From: Acrocarpospora pleiomorpha
Lineage (GTDB): Bacteria > Actinomycetota > Actinomycetes > Streptosporangiales > Streptosporangiaceae
NCBI RefSeq assembly: GCF_009687885.1
Contig: NZ_BLAF01000025.1
Coordinates: 55,496-119,495, forward strand
Reading direction: 5' to 3'
Length of the DNA stretch: 64,000 nt
Below the pieces are notes generated by a model. It was not told the DNA's origin. It saw only the letters and a list, made by a program, of their open reading frames with translations, and made no database searches. How positions within the stretch are numbered: the stretch's first letter is position 1; the number at the start of each line of letters is the position of its first letter. The position numbers were made by a program, and so were the translations under genes. Below, in pieces: positions 35,138 to 44,043 of this stretch.

Positions 35138-36028
35138 CTAGCGCACCACGACCGTCTTGATCTTGACGGGGATCTTCGGCGCGTTCGAGCCGCCCTCGTC
35201 GCTGGTGATGTCGACGCCGTCGGGCGCGGTGTTGACGCCACCCGCGACGATCTTGTCGACGATCTCCATGCCCTTCACCACCACGCCGAACGGCGTGTAC
35301 GCGGCGGGCAGCTGGGCGTTCTCGTTGCTGAAGGAGATCGCGAACTGGCTGCCGTTGGAGTTGGCCGCGTCCCCGCCCTGCGCCATGAAGACCACGCCGC
35401 GCACGTACTGCGGGCCGAGGTTCTCGTCCGGGAACAGGTAGCCGGGCCCGCCGGTGCCGTCGGTCGGGTTCTCCCCGTCGCCCTTGGCCTGCGGGTCGCC
35501 GCACTGGAGCAGGTCGAGGCCGTTGGTCTCGGCGGTGATCAGCCGGTGGCAGACCGTGTTGTCGAAGTACTTCTTGCTCGCCAGGAACGCGAAGGAGTTC
35601 ACCGTGCACGGCGTGTACGGCGTCAGCTCGATCACGATGTCACCGTGGTTGGTGCGCACCGTCATGGTCTTGGCCTTCAACGCCGCCTTGGTCGGCTTCT
35701 TGGGCGGGAAACCGACGAACTTGGCCGGGCTGCCGGAGTCGTCCTTGCGGTAGTCGCAGGTCACCTTGGCCGGGTCGACCGTGGCGGCGGCGCTCGGCCC
35801 CGGGAGCTCCGAGGGGACCGCGGACGGGACCTCCGAGGGCGGCACCGACGTGGGAGCGCCGGACTCGGCCGGGGCCGGTGTCGCGGTCCCGGCGGCCGTT
35901 TCCGCGTCTGAGCCGCTGCAGGCGGTCAGGGCCGCGAGCGTGATGACCAGCCCGACGCCGAGGATGGTGCCGCGCTTGGCCCTGCGGTTACGCATGGCCA
36001 GCTGCTTCTGCCGAATGGTGTCGGACAC
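35138..36028 (-). CDS. lipoprotein cyclophilin-type peptidyl-prolyl isomerase
   Basis: 296 residues from GTG 36028, selected because GGAAGG lies upstream and the start VSDTIRQKQLAMRNRRAKRG parallels the first cyclophilin; GTG/ATG further up (36073) is open too. Hydrophobic stretch GVGLVITLAALTAC ends in a lipobox (LTAC), so the protein is probably lipid-anchored outside the membrane, unlike the helix-anchored paralogue at 28084. Ser/Pro/Ala linker, then the isomerase domain with HGDIVIELTPYTPCTVNSFAFLASKKYF, DNTVCHRL, NSNGSQFAISFSN and FGVVVKGMEIVDKI. The Arg of the usual cyclophilin catalytic F-H-R motif is retained as CHRL. Confidence 0.9.
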   Translation of the reverse strand: MSDTIRQKQLAMRNRRAKRGTILGVGLVITLAALTACSGSDAETAAGTATPAPAESGAPTSVPPSEVPSAVPSELPGPSAAATVDPAKVTCDYRKDDSGSPAKFVGFPPKKPTKAALKAKTMTVRTNHGDIVIELTPYTPCTVNSFAFLASKKYFDNTVCHRLITAETNGLDLLQCGDPQAKGDGENPTDGTGGPGYLFPDENLGPQYVRGVVFMAQGGDAANSNGSQFAISFSNENAQLPAAYTPFGVVVKGMEIVDKIVAGGVNTAPDGVDITSDEGGSNAPKIPVKIKTVVVR

Positions 36029-36169
36029 CGCTATACCTTCCGTTTTTCGATATATGACCAGTTCGATGCGCAACTCTAGCCGCGATTTCGTTCACTTCGC
36101 GTAAGCAGGAGTCCCAGCGGCACCAAGGGCCCCACGCGGCACGAGCTATGCCATTGCCGGGGGCGCGAT

Positions 36170-36175
36170 TAGCAT
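36170..36175 (+). promoter_or_regulatory. tricorn -10 box (TAGCAT), leaderless geometry
   Basis: TAGCAT ends seven bases before the GTG at 36183 and no SD is present. This spacing puts the transcription start on or next to the start codon and argues for GTG 36183 rather than GTG 36177. Confidence 0.5.
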
Positions 36176-36182
36176 TGTGTGG

Positions 36183-39100
36183 GTGTCAGACGGGTCATAC
36201 CTCCGCTTTCCCCACATTCACCGCGACCTTCTGGCTTTCGTCGCCGAGGATGATGTCTGGATCGCTCCGCTGGGCGGTGGCAGGGCCTGGCGGCTGACCA
36301 TCGACCGGGTCCGGGCGAGCCATCCGAGGATTTCGCCGGACGGCGCCCGGGTGGCCTGGACGAGCTGGCGCGACACCGATCCGGAGGTGCACGTCGCGCC
36401 GGTGGACGGCGGGCCGGCGACGCGGGCGACCCACTGGGCCAACTACCGCACCCGGGTGCGCGGCTGGGCCGATCCGCGGACGGTGGTGGCCACGGCGGCC
36501 CATGATCAGCCGTTCCACTTCTGGACCATGGCGTACACGGTGCCGGTGGCGGGCGGGCCCGGCACGCGGCTGCCGTACGGGCCGGTCTCGGATCTGCACC
36601 TGGCCGGGGGGCGCACGCTGCTGCTCACCGGCTCCGCCAGCCACGACCCGGCGCACTGGAAGCGGTATCGGGGCGGCGGGACCGGGCGGCTGTGGCTGGA
36701 CGGGACCCGGGTGCCGCTCGCCGTGGAGGGGCAGCTGGCCGCGCCGATGCTGGTCGGGGAGCGGATCGTGTTCCTGTCCGACCACGAGGGCGTGGGGAAC
36801 CTCTACTCGTGCGCGCTGGACGGCTCCGACGTGGTCAAGCACACCGACCACCACGATTTCTACGCCCGCCAGGCGGCCACCGACGGGGAGCGGATCGTGT
36901 ACGCCAGGGCCGGCGAGCTGTGGCTGCTGCCCAGCCTGGACGCGGAACCGGAGCGGCTGGAGGTGACGCTGGGAGGCGCGGGGCGGGGGCGGCAGCCGTA
37001 CCCGGCGCATCCGCATGTCCGGAATCTGGCCTGTGACGCGACCGGGCGGGCGAGCGTGGTCGAAGTGGCCGGAACGGTGCACTGGCTTACCCACGAGGAC
37101 GGCCCCGCCCGCGCGCTGTCGTCCCGGCCGGGTGTGCGCGCCCGCCTGCCGATCGTGCTGGGCGGCCACGAACCGCCGGAGGACAAGGACAAGGACGAGG
37201 AGAAGGAAGAGGCCAAGGAGAACGGGGAGGAGCCGGACGAGAAGAAGAAGCTCGGCAAGCGGATCAACGGCCCGGCCGCCTGGGTGACCGATGCGAACGG
37301 GGAGGACGGCATCGAGCTGGCCGAACCCGGCGGCACCGTCCGCACCGTCGCCGCCGGGGAGCTCGGCCGGGTGGTCGGCCTGGAAGCCTCCCCGGACGGC
37401 TCGATGATCGCCGTGTCCTGCCACGACGGCCGCCTCCTGCTGATCCGGGTGGAGTCCGGCGCCATCACCGAGCTCACCCGCACCGCCAACGGCCGGATCA
37501 CCGGCATGGGCTTCGACCCCCGCAGCGAGTGGCTGGTCTGGTGCCACCCGGTGAACGGCTATTCCAGCGCCATCAGGATGGCCCGCCTCCCCGAGGATGG
37601 CCAGGAGATCACAGTCGTGGAGGTGACCGACGGCAGGTTCACCGACACCTGGCCCGCGTTCACCCTTGACGGGCGCCACCTCGCCTTCCTGTCCCGGCGC
37701 GGCTTCGACGCCATCTACGACGCGCACAGCTTCGACCTGGCGTTCCCGCTCGGCTCCCGCCCCTACCTGCTGCCCCTGTCGGCGGGCGCGCCGTCCCCGT
37801 TCGCGCCGTCGGTTCTCGGCCGCCCGGTGGAGAGCCCCAACGGCGACTCCCCGGTCGAGATGGACATCGAGGGCCTGGAGGGCCGGATCGTGGCGCTGCC
37901 GGTGCCGGAGGCCCGCTACTACGGCCTGCGCGCGGTCAAGGGCGGCCTGGCCTGGCTTCGCTGGCAGGCGGGGGAGAGCCCGACCCTGGAACGCTTCGAT
38001 CTGGACAAACGCAAGTGCGAGGAGCTGGCCGAGGGGATCGGCCGGTTCTCGGTCAGCGGCGACGGCGCCAAGGTCGTGGTGCTGGACGGCCACGAGGTGC
38101 GGGTGATCTCCGCCACCGGCAAGAACGGCGACGGTGTGACCGTGGACCTGTCCAGGATCCGGGTCGAGGTGGATCCGGTGCGGCGGTGGCGGCAGTCGTA
38201 CGCGGAGGCCGGGCGGATCGTCCGCGACCACTTCTGGGTCGCCGACATGGCCGGGGTTGACTGGCCGGGCGTGCTGCGGCGGTACCACCCGTGGCTGGAC
38301 CGGATCGCGGGCGGCGACGACTTCGCCGACCTGCTGGCCGAGGCCGTCGGCGAGCTGGGCGCCTCACACGCCTACGTCTACGGCCGGTCCTGGGGTTCCG
38401 GCCGGTATGTCGGCATGCTCGGCGCCGACCTCGCCCCCGACACCGACGGCCTGTGGCGGATCCGCCGCATCTACCCCGCCGAGCTGTCCGACCCGCACGC
38501 CCGCTCACCTCTGCAGGGCACGGGCGTACGGCCGGGCGACGCCCTGCTGGCCATCGACGGCCACCCGATCGACCCCCGCAAGGGCCCCGCCGAACTCCTG
38601 GTGGACACCGCGGGCCGCGCGATCGAGCTCACCGTCGAATCCGGCGACAAGATCAACCGGATCGCGGTCGTCCCCGTCATCGACGACGTCTACCTGCGCT
38701 ACCACGCCTGGGTGGGCGACCGCCGCGCCCGCGTCCGGGAACTCTCCGACGGCAGGCTCGGCTACCTGCACGTGCCCGACATGGGCCCGTCCGGCTGGGC
38801 CCAGCTGCACCGCGACCTGTCCCGCGAGCTCACCATGGCGGGCGTGGTCGTGGACGTGCGCGGCAACCGGGGCGGCCACACCTCCGAGCTGGTCGTGGAG
38901 AAGCTGTCCAGGAGGATCGTCGGCTGGAACATCTCCCGCCGCTACGAGCCGGAGAGCTACCCCAGGGACGCGCCGCGCGGCCCCGTGGTCGTGCTGTGCG
39001 ACGAGGAGACCTGCTCGGACGGCGACGTCATCACCGCCGCCGTGCAGTCGCTCGGCCTCGGCCCGGTGGTCGGCGCCCGCACCTGGGGCGGCGTGATCGG

Positions 39101-39359
39101 CATCGACGGCTGGCACCTGCTCGGCGACGGCTCGGCGATCACCGTCCCCGGCTACGGCTACTGGATCGAGCGGTACGGCTGGGAGCTGGAGAACCGCGGC
39201 GCGACCCCCGACGTGGAGGTGCTCATCACCCCCGCCGACTGGGCCCGCGGCACCGACCCCCAGCTCGACACCGCAGTACGGCTCGCGCTGGAAGCCCTGG
39301 CGGAACGCCCGGCGGGCGGGCCGCCCGACCCGGCGACCCGCCCGTTCCGCGGCCGCTAG
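36183..39359 (+). CDS. tricorn-family protease
   Basis: Large cytosolic serine peptidase, 1058 residues from GTG 36183. N-terminal beta-propeller repeats with TolB/WD-like D-G patterns (about 1-640), a very acidic/basic Lys-Glu insert (about 330-360), a PDZ domain near 770-840 and the C1/C2 catalytic domains. By spacing, Ser728/His729 (ELGASHAYV), the nucleophile Ser945 followed by Asp946 (TCSDGD) and Glu1003 (WELENRG) match S745, H746, S965, D966 and E1023 of Thermoplasma tricorn: the intervals are 217 and 58 here against 220 and 58. It degrades peptides downstream of the proteasome or other proteases. Its TAG stop overlaps the convergent MMPL gene's stop as CTAG. Confidence 0.92.
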   Translation: MSDGSYLRFPHIHRDLLAFVAEDDVWIAPLGGGRAWRLTIDRVRASHPRISPDGARVAWTSWRDTDPEVHVAPVDGGPATRATHWANYRTRVRGWADPRTVVATAAHDQPFHFWTMAYTVPVAGGPGTRLPYGPVSDLHLAGGRTLLLTGSASHDPAHWKRYRGGGTGRLWLDGTRVPLAVEGQLAAPMLVGERIVFLSDHEGVGNLYSCALDGSDVVKHTDHHDFYARQAATDGERIVYARAGELWLLPSLDAEPERLEVTLGGAGRGRQPYPAHPHVRNLACDATGRASVVEVAGTVHWLTHEDGPARALSSRPGVRARLPIVLGGHEPPEDKDKDEEKEEAKENGEEPDEKKKLGKRINGPAAWVTDANGEDGIELAEPGGTVRTVAAGELGRVVGLEASPDGSMIAVSCHDGRLLLIRVESGAITELTRTANGRITGMGFDPRSEWLVWCHPVNGYSSAIRMARLPEDGQEITVVEVTDGRFTDTWPAFTLDGRHLAFLSRRGFDAIYDAHSFDLAFPLGSRPYLLPLSAGAPSPFAPSVLGRPVESPNGDSPVEMDIEGLEGRIVALPVPEARYYGLRAVKGGLAWLRWQAGESPTLERFDLDKRKCEELAEGIGRFSVSGDGAKVVVLDGHEVRVISATGKNGDGVTVDLSRIRVEVDPVRRWRQSYAEAGRIVRDHFWVADMAGVDWPGVLRRYHPWLDRIAGGDDFADLLAEAVGELGASHAYVYGRSWGSGRYVGMLGADLAPDTDGLWRIRRIYPAELSDPHARSPLQGTGVRPGDALLAIDGHPIDPRKGPAELLVDTAGRAIELTVESGDKINRIAVVPVIDDVYLRYHAWVGDRRARVRELSDGRLGYLHVPDMGPSGWAQLHRDLSRELTMAGVVVDVRGNRGGHTSELVVEKLSRRIVGWNISRRYEPESYPRDAPRGPVVVLCDEETCSDGDVITAAVQSLGLGPVVGARTWGGVIGIDGWHLLGDGSAITVPGYGYWIERYGWELENRGATPDVEVLITPADWARGTDPQLDTAVRLALEALAERPAGGPPDPATRPFRGR

Positions 39360-41443
39360 CCGACCGGCACCCGATCCTTTTCGGACTTCCCCTCCCGGAG
39401 CCCGAACCGGTCGTGCAGGCGGCGCAGCGGCCCCGGGGCCCACCAGTTCCAGCGGCCCATCAGCGTCATCGTGGCGGGCACCAGCAGGCAGCGGACCAGC
39501 GTGGCGTCCACCGCGATGGCGATGGCCAGCGCCAGGCCCATCTCCTTGATGCCCAGCATCCGCCCGGCCGCGAAGCCGCCGAACACCACGACCATGACCA
39601 GCGCCGCCGAGGTGATGATCTTGCCGGAGCGCTGCAGCCCGACCGCGACGGCCCGGTCGTTGGGCAGCCCGGCGTCGTGGAACTCCTTGATCCGGGCCAG
39701 CAGGAACACCTCGTAGTCCATGGAGAGCCCGAAGGCGAACATGAACACCAGCACGGGGACCCAGGTCTCCAGCGTCCCCGTCGGGGTGAACCCGAGCACC
39801 TCCGCTAAGAACCCATCCTGAAATATCAGGACTATCGCGCCGAAGGCCGCGCCGAGGGACAGCGTGTTCATGAGCAGCGCCTTGACCGGCACGAGCACCG
39901 AGCCGGTGAGCAGGAACAGCATCACGAACGAGCCGAGCGCCACCACCAGGATGGCCCACGGCAGGCGTTCGGCCATCTCCCCCCGGAAGTCCATCAGCCC
40001 GGCCGCGTTGCCGGTCACGTACATCGGGAACGCGGGCCGATGCTCCCGCAACCAGGTGACCGCGTCCTCGGCCCGGTCGTCCCGCCCGTCCCCGACCGGG
40101 AACACCTCCGCCAGCGCGACCTCAGGCGCCAGCTGCCGGGCCTGCCCCACCTGCGCGAACCCCCGCAGCGTGCCCAGATACCCCTGCAGCTCCGCCTGCG
40201 TCGAGCGCGCCACCAGCTGGATCGCCGGCGCGCCGCCGCCCGGGAACCGGTCCCGGGTGATGTTGGCCACCTGGCGGCTCTCGAAGCTCTCCGGCAGCAG
40301 GTCGGCGCCCCCGTTGCCGAACCGCACCCCCAGGAACGGCAGCGCGGAGACCACCAGCACCAGCCCGACCACCCCCACGGTGGTGACCGGCCGCCGCTGC
40401 ACCGCCCGCGCCAGCCGCGCGAAGCGGCCCTCGTCGGAGTCGGCCCGCTGCGGCTTGATCCGGTTCCCGAGCGCCCCCAGCAGCGCCGGGGTCAGTGTCA
40501 GGGAGGCCAGCACGGCCACCGCGACCACGCTCACCCCGGCCGCGCCGATGGCGTGGTAGAAGGGCGACTGGAAGACGAACAGCCCGGCCAGCGACACCCC
40601 GACGATGACCGCCGAGTAGCCGATCGCCCGCCCGGCCGTCGCCGCGGCCCGCTCGATCGCCCCCACCACCTCGTGGTCGCGGCGTTCCTCCTTGTAGCGG
40701 CTGACGTACAGCAGGGCGTAGTCCAGGGAGAGCCCCAGGCTGAGCACGGTGGTCACCGGGACGATGTTCGGGTCCAGGTCGCCCATCGCGCTGAAGCCGT
40801 ACAGGGTGAGCAGCGCCCCCGCGATCGAGCAGAGCGCGCCGAGCACCGGCACGCCCGCCGCCAGGAACCCGCCGAAGACCAGCACCATGACCACCAGCGC
40901 GGCCGGGATGGAGACCAGTTCGCCGCGCGTGGTGTCCTCGGCGACCTGCTGGTTGACCTCCCGGTTCACCAGCAACCTGCCGCCCGCCAGCACCCGCAGG
41001 CCGGGCGCGGAGATGGCGTGCAGCCGTTCGGCGACGCGATCCACGGCCTCCGTGGTCTGCTCGGAGGACAGGTCGTTGACCAGGTCCACGACGATCAGCC
41101 CGGCCTTGCCGTCGGTCGAGGTCAGCCGCTCGCTGTCCCACGCGGAACGGACCTGGTGCACGCCCGGGATGAGCTTGAGGTCGGCCACGGCGGCCGTGGC
41201 CTGGCCGCGGACGGCTTCCACCGGCGGGCCGTCCAGCAGGCCGGTCACCCAGCCGCCGGCAGGGGAGTGCTCGTCGATCAGATTGGCGCCCCGCACCGAC
41301 TCGAAGACCGGGGAGGCGCGCTGGGGTTCCAGGCGGTCGAAGACCTGGCTGCCGAACCCGAAGCCCGCCAGGAGCAGCAATGTCCACAGCAGCAGGACCA
41401 GGCGGCGATGGCGGAAGCAGAGGCGACCGAGGGCGGCGAACAT
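39356..41443 (-). CDS. MMPL/RND-family membrane transporter
   Basis: About 695 residues from ATG 41443 (an ATG at 41479 is also open). The start MFAALGRLCFRHRRLVLLLW is typical of the family. Twelve helices in two repeats, with extracytoplasmic domains after TM1 and TM7; helical signatures GLSLDYALLYVSRYKEE (first half) and GLSMDYEVFLLARIKEFHD (second half) carry the Asp-Tyr pair involved in proton relay. Exports lipids or hydrophobic compounds using the proton gradient; cargo unknown. CAGACT seven bases before the ATG could be a leaderless -10 box. Convergent with the tricorn gene. Confidence 0.92.
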   Translation of the reverse strand: MFAALGRLCFRHRRLVLLLWTLLLLAGFGFGSQVFDRLEPQRASPVFESVRGANLIDEHSPAGGWVTGLLDGPPVEAVRGQATAAVADLKLIPGVHQVRSAWDSERLTSTDGKAGLIVVDLVNDLSSEQTTEAVDRVAERLHAISAPGLRVLAGGRLLVNREVNQQVAEDTTRGELVSIPAALVVMVLVFGGFLAAGVPVLGALCSIAGALLTLYGFSAMGDLDPNIVPVTTVLSLGLSLDYALLYVSRYKEERRDHEVVGAIERAAATAGRAIGYSAVIVGVSLAGLFVFQSPFYHAIGAAGVSVVAVAVLASLTLTPALLGALGNRIKPQRADSDEGRFARLARAVQRRPVTTVGVVGLVLVVSALPFLGVRFGNGGADLLPESFESRQVANITRDRFPGGGAPAIQLVARSTQAELQGYLGTLRGFAQVGQARQLAPEVALAEVFPVGDGRDDRAEDAVTWLREHRPAFPMYVTGNAAGLMDFRGEMAERLPWAILVVALGSFVMLFLLTGSVLVPVKALLMNTLSLGAAFGAIVLIFQDGFLAEVLGFTPTGTLETWVPVLVFMFAFGLSMDYEVFLLARIKEFHDAGLPNDRAVAVGLQRSGKIITSAALVMVVVFGGFAAGRMLGIKEMGLALAIAIAVDATLVRCLLVPATMTLMGRWNWWAPGPLRRLHDRFGLREGKSEKDRVPVG

Positions 41444-41579
41444 GGTCAAGAGTCTGGCGTCGCCTGAACACTGCCACATCCGCCAAGAGGAGGATCACTT
41501 ATCCGGACTTTCCGATCTTTCTGAGAACCTGTTCCGGATCACATCCGTATCAAGGGGAGACATTCCAAGGAGCGCCCCC

Positions 41580-42026
41580 ATGTTCGACGAAATCCTCGGT
41601 CTTCCGCTGCACCCGCTGGTCACCCACGCGGCGGTGGTCTTCTCCCCGCTGCTGGCGGTCCTGTCCGCCGCGTACGCCCTGATCCCGCGCCTGCGCCCCC
41701 GGCTGGACTGGGCGGTCGCCCTGCTCGCCGTGGCCGCCCCCATCACCGTCTTCGTGGCCAAGGAGAGCGGCGAGGCGTTCAAGACCCGGCTCTTCAAGGA
41801 CCAGACCCCCGAGCCGGTGGCCACCCACGAATCCTTCGCCAACCCGCTGCTGATCGGCTCCATCGCCCTGGGCGTGCTGGCGCTGCTGCTGGTCTACGCG
41901 GCCAACCGGTCCACCCGCCAGTCCGCGATGATCCTGGGCGCGCTGACCGTGATCGCGGCGGCCGTCGTCGGCTACTACGTGTTCCGGGCCGGGCACTCCG
42001 GCGCGACCGCGGTGTGGGGAGCCTGA
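41580..42026 (+). CDS. DUF2231 small membrane protein
   Basis: 148-residue protein starting ATG 41580, with SD AAGGAG seven bases upstream. Four hydrophobic helices; N-terminal EILGLPLHPLVTHAAVVFSPLL has the conserved HP...H pattern of DUF2231 proteins, whose function is unknown. C terminus is periplasmic or cytoplasmic and short. Divergent from the MMPL gene; its stop lies inside a hairpin that precedes rarA. Confidence 0.85.
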   Translation: MFDEILGLPLHPLVTHAAVVFSPLLAVLSAAYALIPRLRPRLDWAVALLAVAAPITVFVAKESGEAFKTRLFKDQTPEPVATHESFANPLLIGSIALGVLALLLVYAANRSTRQSAMILGALTVIAAAVVGYYVFRAGHSGATAVWGA

Positions 42027-42040
42027 GCTAGGCTCCCCAT
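42015..42040 (+). promoter_or_regulatory. hairpin overlapping rarA -10 box
   Basis: TGGGGAGCC (42015-42023) and GGCTCCCCA (42031-42039) form a perfect 9-bp stem with a 7-base loop. The hairpin spans the DUF2231 stop codon and a TAGGCT -10 box (42029-42034), which ends six bases before the rarA GTG (42041). It may terminate the upstream transcript while leaving rarA leaderless. Confidence 0.5.
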
Positions 42041-43342
42041 GTGGAGAGCTTGTTCGATGCGGCGGCGAGGGACGCCACTCCCGAGCCGCTCGCCGTCCGG
42101 ATGCGGCCGCGCACCCTGGACGAGGTGATCGGCCAGCGGCACCTGCTCGGCTCCGGCACGCCGCTGCGACGCCTGGTCGAGAGCGAGGCCCCCATGTCGC
42201 TGTTCCTGTGGGGGCCGCCCGGCACCGGCAAGACCACCCTCGCCTACGTCGTCTCCAACGTGACCAAACGCCGGTTCGTGGAGGTCTCCGCCGTCTCCGC
42301 CGGGGTCAAGGACGTCCGGGCCGCCATCGACGCGGCCCGGACCGAGCTCGGCATGACCGGCCGCCAGACCGTGCTGTTCGTGGACGAGGTGCACCGCTTC
42401 AACAAGGCCCAGCAGGACGCGCTGCTCCCGGCCGTGGAGAACCGCTGGGTCACCTTCATCGGCGCGACCACCGAGAACCCGTTCTTCTCGGTGATCTCCC
42501 CGCTGCTGTCCCGCTCGCTGCTGCTCACCCTGGAGTCGCTCGGCGACGAGGACGTGGCCGAGGTCGTCGGCCGCGCCCTCACCGACCCGCGCGGCCTGGC
42601 CGGGCGCGCCACCCTGCACCCCGACGCCCTGGCCCAGCTGGTACGGCTGGCGGGCGGCGACGCCCGCCGCTCCCTGACCTACCTGGAGGCCGCCGCCCTG
42701 CTGGCCGACGACATCACCGTCGAGGTGGTGGAGAAGGCCGTGGACAAGGCCGCGGTCCGCTACGACCGGCAGGGCGACCAGCACTACGACGTGATCAGCG
42801 CGTTCATCAAGAGCATGCGCGGCTCCGACGCCGACGCCGCCGTGCACTACCTGGCCCGGATGGTCGAGGCGGGGGAGGACCCGCGCTTCATCGCCCGCCG
42901 CATCGTCATCTTCGCCTCCGAGGACGTCGGCCTGGCCGACCCCACCTGCCTGCAGGTCGCGGTCGCCGCCGCCCAGGCGGTCGAGTTCATCGGCCTGCCC
43001 GAAGGCAAGATCAACCTTGCCCACGCGGTCATCCACTGCGCCCTGGCCCCGAAGTCCAACGCGGTCGTCAAGGCCATCGGCGCGGCCTCCGACGACGTCA
43101 GGCGCGGCGCGATCGGGCACGTCCCCAGCCACCTGCGGGATGCCCACTACGGCGGGGCCAAGAAGCTCGGCCACGGCGACGGCTACAAGTACCCGCACGA
43201 CTTCGACCACGGCGTGGTCAAGCAGGACTACGCGCCGCAGGAGCTCCGCGACCGGCGCTACTACGAGCCCACCACGCATGGCGCGGAAGCGCCGGTGGCC
43301 GAACGCTGGGCCAAAATCCGAGCCTTCCTGCGTGGAACGTAA
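42041..43342 (+). CDS. rarA: replication-associated recombination protein A (MgsA/WRNIP1 family AAA+ ATPase)
   Basis: 433-residue clamp-loader-like ATPase acting at stalled replication forks. N-terminal RMRPRTLDEVIGQRHLLG, Walker A GPPGTGKTTLAYVV, Walker B VLFVDEVHRFNKAQQDALL, sensor 1 FIGATTENPFFSV, and the C-terminal tetramerisation domain with YDVISAFIKSMRGSDADAAVHYLARM. Family length is normal. Gene precedes the DUF948-alaS group in many actinobacteria. Confidence 0.95.
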   Translation: MESLFDAAARDATPEPLAVRMRPRTLDEVIGQRHLLGSGTPLRRLVESEAPMSLFLWGPPGTGKTTLAYVVSNVTKRRFVEVSAVSAGVKDVRAAIDAARTELGMTGRQTVLFVDEVHRFNKAQQDALLPAVENRWVTFIGATTENPFFSVISPLLSRSLLLTLESLGDEDVAEVVGRALTDPRGLAGRATLHPDALAQLVRLAGGDARRSLTYLEAAALLADDITVEVVEKAVDKAAVRYDRQGDQHYDVISAFIKSMRGSDADAAVHYLARMVEAGEDPRFIARRIVIFASEDVGLADPTCLQVAVAAAQAVEFIGLPEGKINLAHAVIHCALAPKSNAVVKAIGAASDDVRRGAIGHVPSHLRDAHYGGAKKLGHGDGYKYPHDFDHGVVKQDYAPQELRDRRYYEPTTHGAEAPVAERWAKIRAFLRGT

Positions 43343-43431
43343 TCACTGCCTGCGCGGGGCGTGACCGCTCGGTTGACGGGCAGAGCGCGATAGGGTCTTG
43401 CCATTCCAGCCAGGATCATCTAGGAGGCCGC

Positions 43432-43809
43432 ATGCTCACCGCGGGAGAGGTCGCGGGCCTGATCGTCGCCCTGTTCTGGGCGATCCTCGTCTGCTTCCTG
43501 GCGTTCGTCCTGGTCAAGCTGGCCCGCCTGCTGGTCGAGACCACCAAGATGGTCTCCGAGCTGGGGGAGCGGGTCGGGCCGCTGCTGGAAGACGTCAGCT
43601 TCACGATCAACGAGACCAACCGGCAGCTGGTGGCCGTCGAGGCGATCGCCGAGAACATGAAGCACGCCAGCGGCGACATGGCCAAGCTCACCGGCGTCGC
43701 CTCCTCGATCGTGGCCGGGCCGATCGTCAAGATCTCCTCGCTCGCGCACGGCGTCAAGGCCGCGCTGACCCGCCGCCGCCCGCGCATGATCGGCGGGAGG
43801 AAATCGTGA
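43432..43809 (+). CDS. DUF948 membrane protein
   Basis: 125-residue protein starting ATG 43432 with SD TAGGAGG. One N-terminal helix (VAGLIVALFWAILVCFLAFVLV) then a helical region (LARLLVETTKMVSELGERVGPLLEDVSFTINETNRQL) typical of DUF948, and a basic C terminus. Function unknown; the gene regularly sits upstream of alaS. TAGGGT at 43391-43396 may be its -10 box. Its stop overlaps the next GTG. Confidence 0.85.
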   Translation: MLTAGEVAGLIVALFWAILVCFLAFVLVKLARLLVETTKMVSELGERVGPLLEDVSFTINETNRQLVAVEAIAENMKHASGDMAKLTGVASSIVAGPIVKISSLAHGVKAALTRRRPRMIGGRKS

Positions 43810-44042
43810 TCCGCCGGTTGTTCTACATGGCGCTGGGCGCGTATCTGGCCACCTGGGTGCAGCGCAGGCTGCGCGCGCTCAAGCCCGACCACGTCGCCCG
43901 GCGGGCCGCCGACCAGGTCAGGGGCTTCGCCGCCGACGTGCGCGACCAGGCGTGGAGCCGGGAAACCGAGTTGCGCGTCCGCTACGGGCTGGACAGTGTA
44001 AGTACGACACAACTACCACCGAACGTAAGGGATGGCCGCTGA
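43806..44042 (+). CDS. small conserved protein upstream of alaS
   Basis: 78-residue protein from GTG 43806, overlapping the DUF948 stop (GTGA). A short hydrophobic N terminus (RRLFYMALGAYLATWVQRRL) could be a membrane helix; the rest is basic and helical (DHVARRAADQVRGFAADVRDQAW). Resembles small proteins found between the DUF948 gene and alaS in other actinobacteria (possibly the DUF6167 group). No known function. Ends one base before the preferred alaS start. Confidence 0.7.
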   Translation: MIRRLFYMALGAYLATWVQRRLRALKPDHVARRAADQVRGFAADVRDQAWSRETELRVRYGLDSVSTTQLPPNVRDGR

Positions 44043-44043
44043 T

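Noticed and set aside
41482..41540. TCCGGA-containing inverted repeat between the MMPL and DUF2231 genes
   Set aside because: TCCGGA is itself palindromic and common in GC-rich DNA; the arms are short (7 bp) and 25 bases apart, so no operator is claimed.
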